Positions 47,201 through 56,038 of a stretch of 64,000 nt of DNA are shown here, piece after piece. The position numbers and the translations under genes were made by a program. The DNA is from an uncultured Cohaesibacter sp. (GTDB lineage: Bacteria > Pseudomonadota > Alphaproteobacteria > Rhizobiales > Cohaesibacteraceae): the NCBI RefSeq assembly GCF_963676485.1, contig NZ_OY781114.1:3922501-3986500 (forward strand), read 5' to 3'. The number at the start of each line of letters is the position of its first letter. The first letter of the stretch is position 1. A model generated the notes under the pieces. That model ran no database searches. It worked only from the letters and a program-made list of their open reading frames with translations, and had not been told where the DNA came from.

Positions 47201-47396
47201 GGCGATTTCCGCCATAGTCAACAAAGGCTGCCTGCAGGGATGGTTCGACCCTGGTGACCTTTGCTAGATATATATTGCCACGCAACTGCTTGCGATTGGC
47301 GGACTCGAAGTCGAATTCCTCAACTCGACTGCCGCGTACGACGACAACCCGGGTTTCCTCCGGATGCGTCGCATCAACGAGCATTTGATTTGCCAT
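44265..47396 (-). CDS. rne: Ribonuclease E
   Basis: RNase E is the main endoribonuclease for mRNA decay and rRNA/tRNA processing. The 1043-residue protein has an N-terminal S1 domain split by an acidic insertion (residues about 91-292), including an acidic Asp/Glu run and a basic KKSRRRRSS patch. It resumes at [39 protein letters not shown]. The catalytic DNase I-like domain has [30 protein letters not shown] and VVIDFIDM. The Zn-link CPHCQGTGY lies near residue 603. A long disordered C-terminal scaffold follows, with Arg-rich blocks ([25 protein letters not shown]) that probably bind RNA or partners, ending in [11 protein letters not shown]. Catalytic and C-terminal parts match alphaproteobacterial RNase E. 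Confidence 0.96.
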   Translation of the reverse strand: [1043 protein letters not shown]

Positions 47397-48188
47397 AAAG
47401 TGTTTTCTCCACGGAAAGGCGCGCCGACAACCGTTCTGGCCGACTGAGCCGACGCTCGGCAGGTTCGCGCTTCTCCGCTTTTGTCTGATGACGACCCGAC
47501 CACTATCGGTTCTCGGCTGTGCAAATGGCTGAGCGCCAGGGCATGCAGTCTTTCTGCAAAGCTATCGCCGGCTTTATAACTCATCTGTTGGCACATTCCT
47601 TGGCGAGTCCTCTTGTTGATACTCGGTGCCCGAGGACGCTTTTTCATCCTCGGCAGGGGTTCTAGGCAAGCAATCAGGACTTTAAGTACGCGCTCCAGAT
47701 TGCTGCGAATTTGTCATGGGCTTCGGGGCCGATCCCGAATGTCCGGGCTACTTGCCAGAGCCTGGTATGTCCGCTTCGCCGGCGCGAAAAACAAGATGAC
47801 GTTCATACTTCAAAGAACGTCCGGTCTTTTCGCCAGTCACGCATTCCTAACGCTTATGTCTTCTTGTCAGAAATACGGATTCTCGAATCGGATCATTGCT
47901 TGGCAATAATAGCTCAATGGCCTTTGTAGGGTTCCTTACGCAAATATGCAAGTGCAAGGCGGTTGAACAAGTGCGTTGATACGCTGTTTTTGCTTGTTAT
48001 CTATACTTAAATATACAGATATACCATGCAGACATGTGTATAGCAGTGGTCTGTCAAGATGTGGTTAACCCTGAGGCGTCAGTCTGCGGTTTGGTTGGGG
48101 ACGGTGAAATTGCCTGTTTCACTGTCTTGTTGCCACAATTCTTTTTTCATATCACACCATGATACCCCCTTTGTAACGGAAGAGGCAG
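47397..48188. other. Long region upstream of rne and the amidase gene
   Basis: 792 bases without a credible gene. The 300 bases nearest rne are GC-rich with hairpins such as GCCGA/TCGGC (47448-47460) and CGAGGA/TCCTCG (47631-47652). They fit a structured rne leader; RNase E of other bacteria regulates its own mRNA through such a leader. The 47990-48060 part is AT-rich and probably contains promoters. Confidence 0.45.
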
Positions 48189-49451
48189 ATGACTTCAGCT
48201 ATGAGAGTGTTCGGACGGTTTCTGATGCTTGTGGGGCTTCTGCTTTGTAGTCCGCTTATGGCGCAGGAACAGACCGAGGCCATGGTTGCTGTCAAAGGAG
48301 CCTTGACAGACGGCAATGCCAAGAAGGCGCAATTCATCCTCGATGTTTCCGAGCCCGTCGGTTTCAGTGTTTTCGCTCTGGAAGATCCTTATCGTCTGGT
48401 CATCGATCTGCCGGATATGGCGTTCGAGATGGAGCAGGGGATGGGGCTTGTCGAGCGGGCGATGGTGCAAAATTTCCGCTTTGGTCGTTTCGGGCATGCC
48501 GGCTCACGCGTCGTGCTGGATCTGGCCGGACCCACCAAGGTTGAGCGCGCCTACACGCTTCCCGCAGTGGACGGCAATCCGGCGCGTCTGGTGTTCAATC
48601 TTGAGGCTGTTAGTGATCGTGAGTTTGCCGAACAGGCCTTGCGTGATGTGATCCGCATTGGTGCTGATGGAAAACCTCAGGCCGCGCCCGAGGTCAAGGC
48701 ACCGGTAGAGCCGGCGATTGAGGAAAAGGACGGCGACACACGCCCGCTCATCGTCCTGGACCCGGGTCACGGCGGTATTGATACCGGCGCTGTTTCAAAT
48801 CGCGTGCAGGAAAGCAAGGTTGTGCTGTCTTTTGCCAAGGCACTCAAAAAAGCGCTTGAAGCTGAGGGGAAGTTTCGCATCCTGCTGACGCGGGATACTG
48901 ACCGCTTCATTTCGCTTTCCAAGCGGGTTGCTTTTGCGCAGAAGCACAAAGCCAATCTCTTTCTGTCGATCCATGCCGATATCGTGCGCGAACATTATGT
49001 CCGGGGGGCCACGGTCTACACGCTTTCCGACAGGGCTTCGGATGCTGTTGCGCACAAGTTGGCGCAACAGGAAAACCGCTCGGACCTGATTGCGGGGCTG
49101 GAAATCGACCAGTCAGACGATGTGGTGGCCGATATTCTGATCGATCTCACGCGGCGGGAAACGGCCAATCATTCCGCACTTTATTCCCGCACGCTTGTCG
49201 GGGCGCTCAAAGCGTCAATCCGGCTATCGAAAACGCCTGAACGGTCAGCAGGGTTCCGCGTGCTCAAGGCACCGGATATTCCAAGCGTATTGCTGGAGCT
49301 GGGCTATTTGTCCAACAAAGAGGACAGGGCGGATCTACTCTCTAAGGAATGGCGAGAAAAGGCCATCAAGTCCATCATCAAGTCGATCAATAGATTCTTC
49401 GCGCGGCGGTCCGTTCAATCCAGCGCCCTGTTTGTGCCCTCCAAGGGATAA
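48189..49451 (+). CDS. amiC: N-acetylmuramoyl-L-alanine amidase (AMIN + Amidase_3)
   Basis: This 420-residue exported amidase cuts the peptide from glycan strands, mainly at division. It has a signal peptide (GRFLMLVGLLLCSPLMA-QE), then an AMIN targeting domain (residues about 35-150: FILDVSEPVGFSVFALEDPYRLVIDLPDMAF and FRFGRFGHAGSRVVLDL). The zinc amidase domain is at about 180-400 with IVLDPGHGGIDTGAV (His), VQESKVVLSFA (Glu), LFLSIHADIV (His) and LLELGYLSNKEDRADL (catalytic Glu). The ATG at 48189 has GGAAGAGG upstream. It is followed by the PBP1A gene, a common alphaproteobacterial pairing, with a 352-base gap. Regulation by EnvC-like LytM factors is known for the family. Confidence 0.94.
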   Translation: MTSAMRVFGRFLMLVGLLLCSPLMAQEQTEAMVAVKGALTDGNAKKAQFILDVSEPVGFSVFALEDPYRLVIDLPDMAFEMEQGMGLVERAMVQNFRFGRFGHAGSRVVLDLAGPTKVERAYTLPAVDGNPARLVFNLEAVSDREFAEQALRDVIRIGADGKPQAAPEVKAPVEPAIEEKDGDTRPLIVLDPGHGGIDTGAVSNRVQESKVVLSFAKALKKALEAEGKFRILLTRDTDRFISLSKRVAFAQKHKANLFLSIHADIVREHYVRGATVYTLSDRASDAVAHKLAQQENRSDLIAGLEIDQSDDVVADILIDLTRRETANHSALYSRTLVGALKASIRLSKTPERSAGFRVLKAPDIPSVLLELGYLSNKEDRADLLSKEWREKAIKSIIKSINRFFARRSVQSSALFVPSKG

Positions 49452-49803
49452 ATGCCGAGAATCAGCTTTTCTGAAGGGGCTCGCTACAATGGCTGAAAAG
49501 GCATGTGCGGGCCTTTATCGGTTTATTGGGCTGGATATCGGGCCAATATTGGGCTGATTAGGTGCGGATAAAATTCTTAACAAAGCCCTTTTGCTGCCCC
49601 AATGTGATGTGATGGTTGCAAAATGATTGATGGCAGAATAAGTCTTTGCGTGATTGCGGCTGGGGTAAGCTGATGCTTGCTTGTGCTGGAATGACTGACC
49701 GTCAGATATCGAAGCATCATTGAAATCGGCGTTTTGTCGCTCATGCGGGATGGATCCGTGCAATGTTTCACGCTCTTTTAATACGGGATAAATAGGAACA
49801 GAT
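49452..49803. other. Intergenic region between the amidase and PBP1A genes
   Basis: 352 bases without an ORF I would call. A ribosome-site-like AGGAAC lies just before the PBP1A ATG. Nothing else was recognised. Confidence 0.35.
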
Positions 49804-52260
49804 ATGATAATTTGGCGCTTCTTCGGCTTTCTCTTTGCCGCAGGTTCGGTTCTGTTCATTGTGGTCGCCACCGCAGTATATATCTTCCTTAATTCCATGA
49901 TGGCCGGTTTACCGGACTTCACTGCCTTACGGAATTATGAGCCCCCCGTGACCACGCGCATTCATGCAGCTGATGGTCAGTTGATGGCTGAATATGCGCG
50001 TGAGCGTCGCTTGTTCCTGCCCATTCAGGCTATTCCGGATCGCGTGAAAGAAGCGTTCATCTCAGCTGAAGACAAGAATTTCTACACCCATGCGGGGCTG
50101 GACTTTACCGGCATCGCACGCGCTGTGGTCACCAACGTCAAGAATATGGGGCATAACCGTCGCCTTGTGGGGGCATCGACCATTACGCAGCAGGTGGCCA
50201 AGAACTTCCTTCTGACCTCCGAGCAATCTTACGAGCGCAAGATCAAGGAAGCTCTGCTTTCCATGCGTATCGAGCAGACCTTCACCAAGCCCGAGATTCT
50301 GGAGCTTTATCTCAACGAGATGTATTTCGGTATCGGTGTCTATGGTATCGGCTCTGCCTCGCTCAACTATTTCGACAAGTCCGTGCATGAGCTGACCCTT
50401 TCCGAGGCAGCATATCTGGCAGCCTTGATGAAGGCGCCAAACAATTATCATCCGATCCGCCATAAGGAAAAGGCTATTGAGCGCCGCAACTGGGTGATCG
50501 ATCAGATGGTCAGCAACGGCTATGTGAGTGTTGAAGAAGCGAACAAGGCCAAGGCAACAGACTTGCAGGTTACGTTCCGCCCAAGAGGCGCACATATCTT
50601 TGCGGCTGACTATTTCGCCGAAGAAGTTCGCCGCTGGATCGACAAGACATTTGGTGAAGAGAAGCTCTATAACGGAGGTCTTTCTGTTCGCACTTCGCTT
50701 GATGTGAAGTTGCAGGAAGAAGCGCGTGTGGCTCTGAACCATGGCTTGGTCAAGTTCGATAAGGGCAAGGGCTGGCGCGGACCGATCACAAATATCGATA
50801 TTACAGGGGACTGGGGCAAGGCACTGCTTGAGCAGAAACCTCTGTCTGATGTTCCTGAATGGCGGCTTGCTGTCGTGCTTTCCACCGAAGGCAAGGACGC
50901 GACCATTGGTTTGCGACCTGACGAGGCTGACAAGGACGCGCCTGCCAACGAACGCCAGATCGCGACACTTCCGTTTGACGGCTTGAAATGGGCCAAATGG
51001 GCTACGGGAGATCGCAAGCGTAAGGCTGTCCGCAAGGCGTCTGACGTGTTGTCGCCGGGTGATGTCGTTTATGTTTCGACCAATGACGATGGCAACTTTG
51101 AGCTTGAGCAGGTGCCAGAGGTTTCCGGTGCTCTGATCGCGATGGACCCGATGACTGGCCGTATTCTGGCAATCGCGGGTGGGTTCTCCTTTGATCAGAG
51201 CCAGTTTGACCGCGCCACGCAGGCCTATCGCCAGCCGGGCTCATCCTTCAAGCCATTTGTTTATGCCACCGCACTTGATAATGGTTACACGCCTTCCAGC
51301 GTGGTCATGGACGCGCCGATCGAGATCGACCAAGGCGGCAGTCAGGGTATCTGGCGCCCGCAGAATTATGGCGGCAAATTCTACGGCCCATCGACCTTGC
51401 GTCTGGGGATCGAGCTTTCCCGTAACGTCATGACCGTGCGTCTTGCCAAGGATATGGGCATGCCGCTGGTTGCTGAATATGCCAAACGCTTCGGAATTTA
51501 TGACAATCTGATGCCTGTGCTTTCCATGGCGCTCGGGGCTGGGGAAACCACCGTTTTGCGCATGGTGACGGCTTATTCCATGTTGGCCAATGGCGGGCGG
51601 CGGATTACGCCGACCTTTGTTGACCGGGTTCAGGATCGGTACGGCAAGACCATCTACAAGCATGATCAGCGTATTTGCGAGAACTGCAATGTCCAGCGCT
51701 GGGAGCATCAGGCCGAGCCGACTGTGATCGACAACCGCGAGCAGGTGCTTGATCCGATGACGGCCTATCAGATCACTTCCATGATGGAAGGGGTTGTTCA
51801 GCGCGGCACCGGCACGATCGTTCGCAAAGTGGTTGGCAAGCCGATTGCAGGCAAAACCGGAACGACCAACGATGAGCGTGATGCATGGTTCGTGGGCTTC
51901 TCTCCGGATCTGGTTGTCGGGGTATATGTGGGCTACGACCGGCCGCGTCCGATGGGGCGTGCTGCGTCGGGTGGTCATCTGGCTGCGCCGATCTTTGCCG
52001 AATTCATGAAAGTGGCATTGAAGGACAAGCCCAAGAAGCCGTTCAAAGTGCCTGAAGGGATTGAGCTTATTCCAATTGACCGACGCACCGGCCTCAGGGC
52101 TTCAGCGCAGAGTGATGGCGTCATTCTGGAGGCCTTCAAGCCGGGCACTTTGCCGCCGGATAGCTATTCGGTCATTGGCTTTACCGATGATATGGGGCGG
52201 CCTGTGTCTGCGCAGGAGGCCGAAGAGGCCTTGACGCAAGGTACTGGCGGTCTGTATTAA
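49804..52260 (+). CDS. mrcA: Penicillin-binding protein 1A (bifunctional transglycosylase/transpeptidase)
   Basis: This 818-residue class A PBP polymerises and cross-links peptidoglycan. A single N-terminal membrane anchor (FGFLFAAGSVLFIVVATAVYIFL) precedes the glycosyltransferase-51 domain with AFISAEDKNFYTHAGLDFTGIARA (catalytic Glu), GASTITQQVAKNFLLT and KEALLSMRIEQTFTKPEILELYLN. The OB-like linker (RPRGAHIFAADYFAEEV) is next, then the transpeptidase domain with RQPGSSFKPFVYATAL (active Ser), the SRN triad in ELSRNVMTVR and KTGTTNDERDAWFVGF. It precedes prfB in the same direction. It is a target of beta-lactams in other species; no resistance marker is evident here. Confidence 0.96.
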   Translation: MIIWRFFGFLFAAGSVLFIVVATAVYIFLNSMMAGLPDFTALRNYEPPVTTRIHAADGQLMAEYARERRLFLPIQAIPDRVKEAFISAEDKNFYTHAGLDFTGIARAVVTNVKNMGHNRRLVGASTITQQVAKNFLLTSEQSYERKIKEALLSMRIEQTFTKPEILELYLNEMYFGIGVYGIGSASLNYFDKSVHELTLSEAAYLAALMKAPNNYHPIRHKEKAIERRNWVIDQMVSNGYVSVEEANKAKATDLQVTFRPRGAHIFAADYFAEEVRRWIDKTFGEEKLYNGGLSVRTSLDVKLQEEARVALNHGLVKFDKGKGWRGPITNIDITGDWGKALLEQKPLSDVPEWRLAVVLSTEGKDATIGLRPDEADKDAPANERQIATLPFDGLKWAKWATGDRKRKAVRKASDVLSPGDVVYVSTNDDGNFELEQVPEVSGALIAMDPMTGRILAIAGGFSFDQSQFDRATQAYRQPGSSFKPFVYATALDNGYTPSSVVMDAPIEIDQGGSQGIWRPQNYGGKFYGPSTLRLGIELSRNVMTVRLAKDMGMPLVAEYAKRFGIYDNLMPVLSMALGAGETTVLRMVTAYSMLANGGRRITPTFVDRVQDRYGKTIYKHDQRICENCNVQRWEHQAEPTVIDNREQVLDPMTAYQITSMMEGVVQRGTGTIVRKVVGKPIAGKTGTTNDERDAWFVGFSPDLVVGVYVGYDRPRPMGRAASGGHLAAPIFAEFMKVALKDKPKKPFKVPEGIELIPIDRRTGLRASAQSDGVILEAFKPGTLPPDSYSVIGFTDDMGRPVSAQEAEEALTQGTGGLY

Positions 52261-52285
52261 AGCCCAAATCCTATCGTGTTGAGGG

Positions 52286-52315
52286 GCGGATGCGGCAAGG
52301 CTTGCATCCGCTTTC
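52286..52315 (+). terminator. Weak hairpin between PBP1A and prfB
   Basis: GCGGATGC (52286-52293), 10-nt loop, GCATCCGC (52304-52311) followed by TTTCT. It is a partial terminator or attenuator ahead of prfB. Confidence 0.4.
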
Positions 52316-52391
52316 TCGTCACCGAAAGGATAACCAGTTTGAATTTGAAGGCAGTGTGTCTGCCTTCTCTGTGACGAATGAAGAGAAAAGT

Positions 52392-53526
52392 ATGCGCGCA
52401 GAAATCCAGAATGTAGTTGACGAAATCAAGCAGGGTCTTGCTCTGCTGAGGAGGCATCTTTGACTGGGATGTTGCCCAGAAACGCCTGCTTGAACTGAAT
52501 AATCTTGCCGAAGATCCCAATCTTTGGAACGATCCGCAGAATGCCCAGAAGCTGATGCAGGAACGCCAGAAACTGGAATCGGCGATCAACGCCTATCTCA
52601 AGGCCAATCAGGATCTTGAAGATTCCATCGAACTCATCGAGTTGGGGGAGATGGAAGATGATGCTGATGTGATCAAGGATGCGGAAGACACCCTTCACGG
52701 GCTGTTGAGCACCATTTCCCGACAACAGATCGAGACCATGCTTTCGGGCGAAGCCGATGGCATGGATTGCTATATCGAAGTGCATTCCGGCGCGGGCGGG
52801 ACAGAAAGCCAGGACTGGGCGTCGATGATGCTCAGGATGTATACCCGTTGGGCCGAGAAAGCCGGTTTCAAGGTGGATGTACTCGAAGTCACGGCTGGCG
52901 AAGAAGCCGGCATCAAGGCTGCCACCATTATGGTCAAGGGCGAGAATGCCTATGGCTGGGCCAAGACGGAATCGGGCGTGCATCGTCTCGTGCGTATTTC
53001 GCCGTTTGACAGTCAGGCGCGCCGACACACGTCCTTCTCTTCTGTCTGGGTTTATCCGGTGATTGACGATACAATTGATATCGAGATCAACGAGAGTGAC
53101 TGCCGCATTGATACCTATCGCGCTTCGGGCGCTGGTGGGCAGCATGTCAATACGACCGACTCTGCTGTTCGTATCACGCACCATCCGACAGGAATTGTGG
53201 TGCAGTGCCAGAATGAACGCTCACAGCATAAAAACCGTGCTCAGGCGTGGGACATGTTGCGCGCGCGTTTGTATGAGCGCGAGCTACAAATTCGCGAAGA
53301 CAAGGCCAGTGCCGAAGCTGCATCCAAGACCGATATTGGCTGGGGGCATCAGATCCGCTCTTATGTTCTACAGCCCTATCAGTTGGTCAAGGATTTGCGC
53401 ACCGGGGTTGAAAGCACCAGCCCGCAGGATGTGCTTGATGGCGCTCTGACACCCTATATGGAAGCTGCTCTTGCTCAACGTGCTTATGGCACGGAAGGGG
53501 AGGATCAGGTCGAAGATCTGGTTTGA
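52392..53526 (+). CDS. prfB: Peptide chain release factor 2 (programmed +1 frameshift)
   Basis: RF2 ends translation at UGA and UAA. The gene consists of 23 codons from the ATG at 52392, an in-frame TGA at 52461-52463, and 354 further codons in the +1 frame from 52462, so the protein is 377 residues (join 52392..52460, 52462..53526). The shift site reads AGGAGG CAT CTT TGA C (52449-52464), matching the known RF2 signal: a Shine-Dalgarno-like hexamer, 3-base spacer and CUU UGA C. The protein has SPF in [10 protein letters not shown] (tripeptide anticodon) and GAGGQHVN (catalytic GGQ). If only the ORF starting at 52555 is read, the N-terminal domain appears to be missing. Low RF2 makes the ribosome pause at UGA and shift, giving autoregulation. 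Confidence 0.95.
52449..52464 (+). promoter_or_regulatory. RF2 programmed frameshift signal
   Basis: AGGAGG (52449-52454), CAT, CTT TGA C (52458-52464). The order and 3-base spacing are those of the classical prfB recoding site. Confidence 0.93.
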
Positions 53527-53877
53527 GGCTTTTGCGACTTTAGACTTTGCGATGAGGTTAGCCAAGACCTCCTCGATGGTTGCGTTATTTCAATTCGAAG
53601 TCCGGTTCTTTTTGTAAGGATCGGGCTTTTTCTATGGCGAACTTGTTTGGTGGGATCTTTGCGCAATCGAACCAACGAAGGCTTGAGGAAGGGGGAGGCG
53701 TCGGCTGGCTGATAAAGGCTCAATCCGGACCTGATATCGATGTGCAGTCTCTTGGGATGTCGCGAGTTCTGGGCTGCTGCGAGGCGGTATGTCTCCAGGC
53801 GCCTGTGCCAAGCGTTGCAAGTCAGCTGAGTGGGCTTTTTCGCTGCGGCTACGTCTTTAGGATAAGAAAAATTATAC
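53527..53877. other. Intergenic region between prfB and the M23 gene
   Basis: 351 bases between convergent genes, containing the prfB terminator. A 110-codon plus-strand frame (53580-53912) overlaps the M23 gene and has no ribosome site or family sequence, so it was not called. Confidence 0.4.
53598..53632 (+). terminator. prfB terminator
   Basis: AAGTCCGGTTC (53598-53608), 9-nt loop, GGATCGGGCTT (53618-53628), an 11-bp RNA stem with three G-U pairs, followed by TTTC. It lies 72 bases past the prfB stop. Confidence 0.6.
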
Positions 53878-55341
53878 CTAGATCAGCTTATGCAATTCTT
53901 TTCCTGCGATAAGGAAAGAATAGGGGTTCACGGCCTTGCCTCTGATGCGGGTTTCAAAATGCAGGTGAGGGCCTGTAGACCGCCCGGTAGAGCCAACCTT
54001 GCCAATGATGGTGCCGGTGTTGACACGCTCGCCCTTTTTCGCCAGCGCTTTGCTCATGTGGGCGTAGCGGCTGACAACGCCGTTGCCGTGATCCACTTCG
54101 ACCATGATGCCATAGCCCGCGCGTGGGCCTGCATAAGTGACGGTGCCAAGCCCAGCCGCACGAATTGGGCTGCCATATCGATCTGCCACATCAATGCCCG
54201 AATGCATGGACATGCGATTGAGGAATGGATCCTTGCGAATGCCAAATTTGCTGGAGAGGTGCCCAGAGGGCAGTGGGTGGCTTATGGGAAGCTTCTTGAC
54301 CTGATTTTTGAGCTGAACGAACCGGTCCAGCGCAATCTCGACCTTTTCAGCATCTTCTGCCAACTGATCGTGATTATAGTCCTCGGAGATGGGGATATAG
54401 GGACCGCCGACCGACATATTCTCGTCGGCCACTTCTACCTTGATACCAAGGGAGGCGATGCGTTTTTCGACGCGATCAGATTTATAACGCAAGTCATTGA
54501 GCAGATTATGCAGGATCACCTTGCTATCGACCATTTCCTTTTCAAGGCGATCTGTCGCATCTGCCAGCTTGAGGATGGTCTTGTCTTCCCCTGATGTCAC
54601 TTCATCCGCTTCGAAAATGGAAGGGGCTTCATCGTCAGCATTATAGGCGAGCGCGGTTGACCCCTCCGTCTGAAGCAAAGGCTCATCTTCAGCTTGAGGC
54701 TCGTATGATGCTGTTGAGCTATCTGTAAAGGATTTGCTGCTTCTGAAGCCAAGGCGCGTGAGTTCTTCAAACCTGTTGGAAATCGTTTGTGCCGATACTG
54801 GCGTCTCTGTTGCTGCGTAAGCGAGTGCCATCTTTGGCGCCGGTTCGGTTTTTTGCGCTGCTGCCTGCTTTTCCTTGGCGCGCCACGGCGCCGTTTTTGG
54901 CAGGGGAACCTTCAATTGAGAACTGATTGGAATGCCAGCTTCGCGGGCTTTGGTGATGATGGGATCAAGAACAGAAGAGTAGGCCTCAAAGTCGGCCTGT
55001 TTTTGCATCAGCTTCTGTACGTGGCTTTCGAGGGCCTGCTGATCCAGCATCTGGCGGCTGGCAATGCGGTCGATCTGGCTGCGTAGTTGAGCAATACGGT
55101 CTTCATATTTGCTCTGCATCTGGGCCTGTTCGGCGCGCGAGTATGACAGGATATCATCGCGGAACACGAGATAGGCTGTCGCGGACAGATACATGATGCT
55201 GAAGAGAATGCCGAAAAATGCGAGACCGGAAACCACCCAGGGGCGGACGAAAAAATCCTGTACCGTATCGCCATGCGTGATGATGATACGATGCGGCTCC
55301 CTCCGGCGACCAAACCCTCTACTTCTTCCTTCAGAAAGCAT
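53878..55341 (-). CDS. M23 (LytM) family murein peptidase with coiled coil
   Basis: This 487-residue inner-membrane-anchored protein has a short Arg-rich cytoplasmic start (RRREPHRIIITHGDTVQDFFV), one transmembrane helix at about 37-59 and a coiled coil (YSRAEQAQMQSKYEDRIAQLRSQID). A variable linker follows, and the LytM domain at the C-terminus contains the full zinc set: HSGIDVAD, YAHMSK and GRSTGPHLHFETR. It can cleave peptidoglycan crosslinks or act in division. The gene stands alone. A CtrA-like half-site TTAACCAT lies 54 bases upstream of the start (plus-strand ATGGTTAA, 55395-55402). Confidence 0.92.
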   Translation of the reverse strand: MLSEGRSRGFGRRREPHRIIITHGDTVQDFFVRPWVVSGLAFFGILFSIMYLSATAYLVFRDDILSYSRAEQAQMQSKYEDRIAQLRSQIDRIASRQMLDQQALESHVQKLMQKQADFEAYSSVLDPIITKAREAGIPISSQLKVPLPKTAPWRAKEKQAAAQKTEPAPKMALAYAATETPVSAQTISNRFEELTRLGFRSSKSFTDSSTASYEPQAEDEPLLQTEGSTALAYNADDEAPSIFEADEVTSGEDKTILKLADATDRLEKEMVDSKVILHNLLNDLRYKSDRVEKRIASLGIKVEVADENMSVGGPYIPISEDYNHDQLAEDAEKVEIALDRFVQLKNQVKKLPISHPLPSGHLSSKFGIRKDPFLNRMSMHSGIDVADRYGSPIRAAGLGTVTYAGPRAGYGIMVEVDHGNGVVSRYAHMSKALAKKGERVNTGTIIGKVGSTGRSTGPHLHFETRIRGKAVNPYSFLIAGKELHKLI

Positions 55342-55498
55342 TTAATACCCAGCCATAAGATACACTGATTGAACCAGTTCATTAGGCTGCGAATATGGTT
55401 AATATTTCGTTTACAAAGCGGTCCCGCTGTGATGGTGTTTTGGGTGTAAATGGCTGAAAATTGCCGATTTTTTAGCGTGTGGCTTGGTTAATTATCTC

Positions 55499-55527
55499 GG
55501 CCGGAGCTGGCATTCTACGCTCCGGCC
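55499..55527. other. Stem-loop upstream of the M23 gene, downstream of bcp
   Basis: GGCCGGAGC (55499-55507) / GCTCCGGCC (55519-55527), a perfect 9-bp GC-rich stem with 11-nt loop. It lies 32 bases past the bcp stop on the minus strand; no T-run follows, so it is only a candidate end of the bcp transcript. Confidence 0.4.
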
Positions 55528-55558
55528 AAAGCATCAGAGGCACGGATTCGCAAAGAAG

Positions 55559-56038
55559 TTAAAGCGCGCGTGTTGCTTCCAGAACCTCGGACGCATGATT
55601 CTTGACTTTGACCTTGCTCCAGATATGCGCAATCTTTCCCTCGCCATCTATCAGGAAAGTGCTGCGCTCTACGCCCATATAGGTTTTGCCATACATCTTT
55701 TTTTCGACCCAAACGCCATAGGCATTGCATGCTTCCTGTTCTGGATCGGAAGCGAGACAAATCGTGAGATTGTGTTTTTCGACGAAATTGTCATGCTTTC
55801 TCACGCTGTCCGGAGAGATGCCGATGACTTGTGCGCCAAGGGCGGCAAAATCATCGCTCAGGCTGCTGAAATCCACAGCTTCTATGGTACAGCCTGGGGT
55901 GTTGTCCTTGGGATAGAAATAAACGATGACGGGTTTTCCCTTGCAAGCGCTGAGGGTTATGTCTCCGCCGCCATTTGTTTTCAGGGTAAAGTCAGGCGCT
56001 TGCGCTCCAACCTCGAGTTTTTGGATATCATCCGGCAT
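55559..56038 (-). CDS. bcp: Thioredoxin-dependent thiol peroxidase (Bcp/PrxQ)
   Basis: This 159-residue peroxiredoxin of the PrxQ/Bcp group reduces peroxides and alkyl hydroperoxides. VGAQAPDFTLKTNGG opens the fold, VIVYFYPKDNTPGCTIEA holds the peroxidatic Cys, and GISPDSVRKHDNFVEKHNL and YGVWVEKKMYGKTYMGVERSTFLID are typical. The usual second Cys five residues after the first (CTxExC) is absent (TIEAVDF), so it is a one-Cys-like or distal-Cys member; a later Cys (ICLASD) and another (EACNAYG) could serve. It is a single gene, divergent from the large AsmA-like gene. Confidence 0.93.
   Translation of the reverse strand: MPDDIQKLEVGAQAPDFTLKTNGGGDITLSACKGKPVIVYFYPKDNTPGCTIEAVDFSSLSDDFAALGAQVIGISPDSVRKHDNFVEKHNLTICLASDPEQEACNAYGVWVEKKMYGKTYMGVERSTFLIDGEGKIAHIWSKVKVKNHASEVLEATRAL

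Noticed and set aside
53580-53912. 110-codon plus-strand frame between prfB and the M23 gene
   Set aside because: Overlaps the M23 gene end, begins inside the prfB terminator and has no ribosome site or family-like sequence.
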